Assembly (NCBI GenBank): GCA_046331705.1
Contig: JAXLQJ010000022.1
Coordinates: forward strand, 41,333-105,332
Length of the DNA stretch: 64,000 bases
Origin: JADJOY01 sp046331705 [NCBI: bacterium]
GTDB taxonomy: Bacteria > JADJOY01
Direction: 5' to 3'
The first letter of the stretch is position 1, and every line of letters starts with the position of its first letter. Position numbers and translations under genes: made by a program. Below the pieces are notes generated by a model, which was given only the letters and a program-made list of their open reading frames with translations, made no database searches and was not told the DNA's origin. Shown in pieces: positions 61,101 through 64,000 of the stretch.

Positions 61101-61146
61101 TCGTTCGAACCCCAACGAACGAGCCGTCGATTCGATCGACGGCTCG
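61101..61146 (+). promoter_or_regulatory. Two adjacent hairpins in the leader of the TM2-like gene
   Basis: TCGTTCG at 61101-61107 pairs with CGAACGA at 61116-61122. CGAGCCGTCGA at 61120-61130 pairs with TCGACGGCTCG at 61136-61146 (11 bp, loop ttcga). The second stem ends one base before the Shine-Dalgarno (aaggag, 61147-61152). The three bases shared between the two stems mean they compete, so this could be a simple leader switch or a terminator of upstream transcription. Confidence 0.45.
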
Positions 61147-61158
61147 AAGGAGCTCCGC

Positions 61159-61491
61159 ATGACACTGAGCCAAGAAGAGATGCGACGTGAGATCGAGGCC
61201 GAGAAGCTGCGCCAGATGATGCAGGGCAAGAGCGCCGGAGTCGCGGTCTTCCTCTCGTTCCTGATCCCCGGCCTCGGCGACCTCTACTGCGGCCGGCTGC
61301 TCAAGGGCTCGATCTTCTTCCTCCTCGATCTCGTGTGCGTGTTGCTGCTGTTCGTGGGAATCGGGGTGCTGGTGTTCCCGTGCGTCTGGTTCCTCGGGCT
61401 GATCTCCGCTTGGATGTCGGCTTCCTGGACGCGCAAGCGCGGCCTCCACGCAGCCGAGAAGGCGGTCGCGATCGCGGCGCCCAGCGCGTGA
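61159..61491 (+). CDS. TM2-domain-like small membrane protein
   Basis: 110 residues. After a charged cytoplasmic segment (SQEEMRREIEAEKLRQMMQG) come hydrophobic stretches with FLIPGLGDLYCGRLLKG, a close match to the TM2 signature (GxGxxYxGr), then LLDLVCVLLLFVGIGVLVF and CVWFLGLISAWMSASW. TM2 proteins have unknown roles. A perfect aaggag ribosome site precedes the ATG, immediately after the two hairpins. Confidence 0.8.
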   Translation: MTLSQEEMRREIEAEKLRQMMQGKSAGVAVFLSFLIPGLGDLYCGRLLKGSIFFLLDLVCVLLLFVGIGVLVFPCVWFLGLISAWMSASWTRKRGLHAAEKAVAIAAPSA

Positions 61492-61600
61492 GCGCGCCGC
61501 GGCGACTCCGGCCGGCGTCCCCACGGTGCCGGCCGGAGCGTCCGCGCTCTCCCGCCAGCGCGACTCGGCGCCGTCGGCGCGCGCACGCTTGCCGCGGGGA

Positions 61601-63688
61601 TCAGGGCGACTCGAAGCCCGAGACGAGGGTCCGCGCGACGTCGTCGTAGCCTTGCGCCGCGCCGAGACGGTTCAGATGCCTGCGAACGCTCTCGACGTAG
61701 CGTCTGCCCTCGGGCGCGATCGCCTCGCGCCAGCTGGCGCTCTCGCGCGCCTTCGCCACGGCCGCGGGCCCTTGATTGTACGCGGCGACGGCGAGATCGA
61801 GCGCCTCCTCGGATCCCGCGGCGGCGTAGGAGGCGTAGAGCCTTCCGAGCTCCTTGCCGGTCTTGATCGCGCTCTTGCGTGGATCGAACGGGATGCTCGC
61901 CGGCTCGATCTTCAAATAGAAGTAGTACGTGTGCTGAAACGGGCCGATGGCGCCGGTGGGCGAGACGGCGAAGAGATTTCCGCGCGACTCGATGGCGAGC
62001 AGGATGACCAGCCACTTCGTCGCGGTCAGCTCCGAGATCCCGGCGCTGGCCGCGAGCGCCTGCGCACCGGCCTGGACGTCGCCACGAAAGAGCGCGAGGT
62101 ACTGGCGCAGCAAGTCCGCGTTGCCGACCACTCCCGCAGGGCTGCCGAAGTGGCTCGCGATGTCGCGCACGCGCTGCTTGGCGATCGCATCGCGCTCCGC
62201 CGCGCTCAAGCGGTCGAAGATGGCGAGGATCACCGGGCGGATGAAATCGATGTGCACCTTTTCCGGGATACGCTCGAGCACGCGACGAACCGACGTTTCC
62301 GCGTCGAGCTGGCTGCGTGTGTATTCGAGCAGCTCGAACCGCGGCAGCACGAACGCTCCGCCGGGCACCGCGTAGGGCTGGCGCAGCAACTGCTTGAGAT
62401 CGTCGATCGACAGCTTCGCTTCGGCCTGCTCGAAGAAGAGACGGTCGTTCCGCACGCTCCGGTAGCGCTCGAAGAAGCCCTGATCGCTCATGCCCGTGAG
62501 CACGAAGAGACGGTTCTCGTAGACCTGCTGCGAGACCGTGGTGTTGGCGCCCCCCTTGCCCGGCGCGGCCCGGAGGTACCGATAGAGCGCCCACGTGCCA
62601 GCCGGCAGCTCCCGTTCGCCGAAGGCCCGGCGTGAATGCTTCGCGAGGAATCGAAGCGGATCGCGCTCGGCTTCGTCGGAGCGCGGAGCGGCCGCGTCGA
62701 CGAAATACGCCGAGCTCACCAGCGTCACGGGCTGGGTCGCGTTGGGCCGGGTCAGCTCCTCGGTGAGCGGCGACAGGTTGAAGGGGCCGATCGCGTAGGA
62801 GGCGTTGGGGGTAGCGCCCTTGAGCTCGACGGCGCCGAGGAACTGGGTCAGCTCGTACACGTCGCCGAAGCCGCGCTTGCTCGACCAGTCGTCCGGATAG
62901 ATCGAGCGCACGATCTCGAAGAAGCTTCGGAAGCGCTCGAGCGAGCCCAGTGGGAAGGCGATCACGCCGGCGTCGCCGCTCACCCGCTCGCGTTCGGCAG
63001 CGGTGGACGCGACCAGCTCGCGGCTGCGCACGGGATCGGGAATGGAGGGGTCCGCGGAGAGCGGGTCCTGTCGAATCGACTCGAGCTTGGCGAGCAGATC
63101 GCGGAACGCTCGATCGAACTCGTCGACCTCGCGTGGTGCGCGACTCGCGCCCGCTGACAGCACGGCGATCGGGTCGATCCGCGCTTTGCGTTCGAGGCGA
63201 TAGGCCGTGAGCGCGGAGCGCGCCGCAAGGTTGTGGATGAAGTTGGGATCGAAGCGCTTGCGCTCGCGGATCTGCCACAGCGCGACGTCTTGAAGGATCA
63301 GCGCCTCGTTTTCCGCCAGGCTCTCGAAGCGCCTCGCGATCCCGTCCACGACCTCGCGATCCGCGTCCCCGCGAGCCGCTCGCGCGGCCGCCAGCGCGGC
63401 GCGCACCTCGTCCACGCGCTGGTCCTGCTCGGCGCAGAGCGCCGTCAGCATGCGCAGCTCGGCCTCGGCCCACTCGTCGCCTTCCCGCAGACGCGCGTAG
63501 TCGCGGATCTGCTGGATCGCTCCCGCGGTGAGCGACTGCCCGGAGGACGCCGGCACCGGACGCGGGACCAGCAGCAAGGTCGCGCACACCACGGCGCGAC
63601 GCCACGCACGAGCCACCCGGGGGACGGGAACGATCACCGGCCAGGACTGCGATCCATCAGGGAAGCGGCACGCATTTCCTGACCGCAT
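61601..63688 (-). CDS. Large lytic-transglycosylase-like protein with unknown N-terminal domain
   Basis: 695 residues. A signal stretch (WRRAVVCATLLLVPRPVPA) precedes about 480 residues of helix-rich sequence without a recognised family. The C-terminus is a lysozyme-like SLT domain: VILLAIESRGNLFAVSPTGA with the catalytic glutamate near residue 566, IGPFQHTYYFY, LDLAVAAYNQGPAAVAKA and EGRRYVESVRRHL. It should cleave peptidoglycan in the periplasm. The start is uncertain: the ATG at 63688 overlaps the neighbouring partial gene by 32 bases, and a GTG at 63637 is an alternative; neither has a clear Shine-Dalgarno. Confidence 0.78.
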   Translation of the reverse strand: MRSGNACRFPDGSQSWPVIVPVPRVARAWRRAVVCATLLLVPRPVPASSGQSLTAGAIQQIRDYARLREGDEWAEAELRMLTALCAEQDQRVDEVRAALAAARAARGDADREVVDGIARRFESLAENEALILQDVALWQIRERKRFDPNFIHNLAARSALTAYRLERKARIDPIAVLSAGASRAPREVDEFDRAFRDLLAKLESIRQDPLSADPSIPDPVRSRELVASTAAERERVSGDAGVIAFPLGSLERFRSFFEIVRSIYPDDWSSKRGFGDVYELTQFLGAVELKGATPNASYAIGPFNLSPLTEELTRPNATQPVTLVSSAYFVDAAAPRSDEAERDPLRFLAKHSRRAFGERELPAGTWALYRYLRAAPGKGGANTTVSQQVYENRLFVLTGMSDQGFFERYRSVRNDRLFFEQAEAKLSIDDLKQLLRQPYAVPGGAFVLPRFELLEYTRSQLDAETSVRRVLERIPEKVHIDFIRPVILAIFDRLSAAERDAIAKQRVRDIASHFGSPAGVVGNADLLRQYLALFRGDVQAGAQALAASAGISELTATKWLVILLAIESRGNLFAVSPTGAIGPFQHTYYFYLKIEPASIPFDPRKSAIKTGKELGRLYASYAAAGSEEALDLAVAAYNQGPAAVAKARESASWREAIAPEGRRYVESVRRHLNRLGAAQGYDDVARTLVSGFESP

Positions 63689-63998
63689 CAGGGCGTGGAG
63701 TCCCCGTGAATCGCGTCATCTCCACCTCGATCGGCGGCGACCCCGATCGGCTGGAAGGTGAGTCGACCGCGAACCCAACCGCGAGCAGATGCCGGGGGAC
63801 GCCCTCGGTGCGCAGACCGCTCATCGCGAAGCAGATCTCGCCGCCCGACACGGTGAACGAACCGTCGTAGATCGCGTTCCGATCGCCGCCGCCGTCATCC
63901 AGCACGCAGTGCGGGTAGCTGCTCTTCCAGCCCCCGATGTGACCGTCGGTGAGATCCTGCCCCCAGCACTCGACCCGCACGTCGGCCGCGCGCGGCTT
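63657..63998 (-). CDS. Partial gene, secreted-type unknown (5' end outside window)
   Basis: The frame is open from the window edge and codes 113 residues to the stop at 63657. The visible part has RVECWGQDLTDGHIGGW, SYPHCVLDDGGG, SGGEICFAMSGL and VEMTRFTGTP, with four cysteines and a beta-rich look. No family was recognised. It overlaps the possible start of the transglycosylase gene by 32 bases on the same strand. The N-terminus and so any signal peptide lies outside. Confidence 0.45.
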   Translation of the reverse strand, partial: KPRAADVRVECWGQDLTDGHIGGWKSSYPHCVLDDGGGDRNAIYDGSFTVSGGEICFAMSGLRTEGVPRHLLAVGFAVDSPSSRSGSPPIEVEMTRFTGTPRPDAVRKCVPLP

Positions 63999-64000
63999 GC

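Noticed and set aside
61101-61122. TPsiC-arm-like ttcgaaccccaa, as part of a tRNA
   Set aside because: No cloverleaf could be drawn around it; the bases belong to the leader hairpins.

Overview
The window is GC-rich throughout (judged by eye, not computed) and densely packed. Starts are ATG, GTG and one TTG, and many neighbouring genes overlap by four bases (ATGA, GTGA or TTGA). Lipoproteins with lipobox cysteines, an outer-membrane barrel-like protein, a Tat-type signal and periplasmic-type enzymes indicate a diderm bacterium. A quinol-type nitric oxide reductase, P450s, a molybdenum hydroxylase and a carotenoid oxygenase suggest an aerobic or microaerobic heterotroph. Thrombospondin type 3 repeats, FG-GAP propellers and an HzsA-related protein fit lineages formerly called Deltaproteobacteria (Myxococcota or Binatota-like). 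That placement is inference; no rRNA or marker gene is present.

Layout. (1) 1-5814: end of a surface-polysaccharide operon: glycosyltransferase, NodB-type deacetylase, DegT aminotransferase, Gfo/Idh/MocA dehydrogenase, hexapeptide acyltransferase and an FAD oxidoreductase, probably making an acetamido sugar. (2) 5992-9834: a TetR/VOC-like pair with an operator over the TetR start codon, then a penicillin-acylase-type Ntn hydrolase lipoprotein. (3) 10018-14732: a nitric oxide defence unit, with a NorR-type sigma-54 activator divergent from an RIC/YtfE di-iron repair protein and a quinol NO reductase. (4) 14909-22097: four secreted or envelope proteins of unknown function. (5) 22287-24075: YbgA-like protein and GTP cyclohydrolase II. 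(6) 24105-32720: two arylsulfotransferase-like paralogues bracketing an HzsA-related haem protein and an FG-GAP propeller protein. (7) 32717-39476: DUF72 protein, a tiny Cys-rich secreted protein, an aldehyde dehydrogenase, and a GMC oxidoreductase with its gluconate-2-dehydrogenase-subunit-3-like partner and a DUF2293 protein.

(8) 39616-57949 is the most notable part. A TetR regulator diverges from a run of 16 same-strand genes of about 17.5 kb, most of them overlapping or a few bases apart: carotenoid/stilbene-type oxygenase, ACMSD-like amidohydrolase, three-subunit molybdenum hydroxylase, XdhC and MobA-like cofactor factors, a CoxG-like protein, three SDRs, two paralogous P450s, two further amidohydrolases and a ThuA-like protein. 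It reads as one catabolic pathway for an unknown organic substrate. The control region holds a good sigma-70-type promoter followed by a TGTTAnCA repeat.

(9) 57954-64000: a small membrane protein, an ECF sigma factor with a membrane-anchored SLH-domain candidate anti-sigma factor, a CHAP-like lipoprotein with a strong terminator, a TM2-like protein behind two leader hairpins, a large lytic-transglycosylase-like protein, and a partial gene at the edge.

Also present are two related copies of a hairpin-rich intergenic repeat (5849-5933 and 46173-46289), the second splitting the molybdenum hydroxylase operon, and two inverted-repeat pairs built on CAGGCTGC (5834-5973 and 14826-14893). No tRNA, rRNA, CRISPR array, transposase or integrase was seen.
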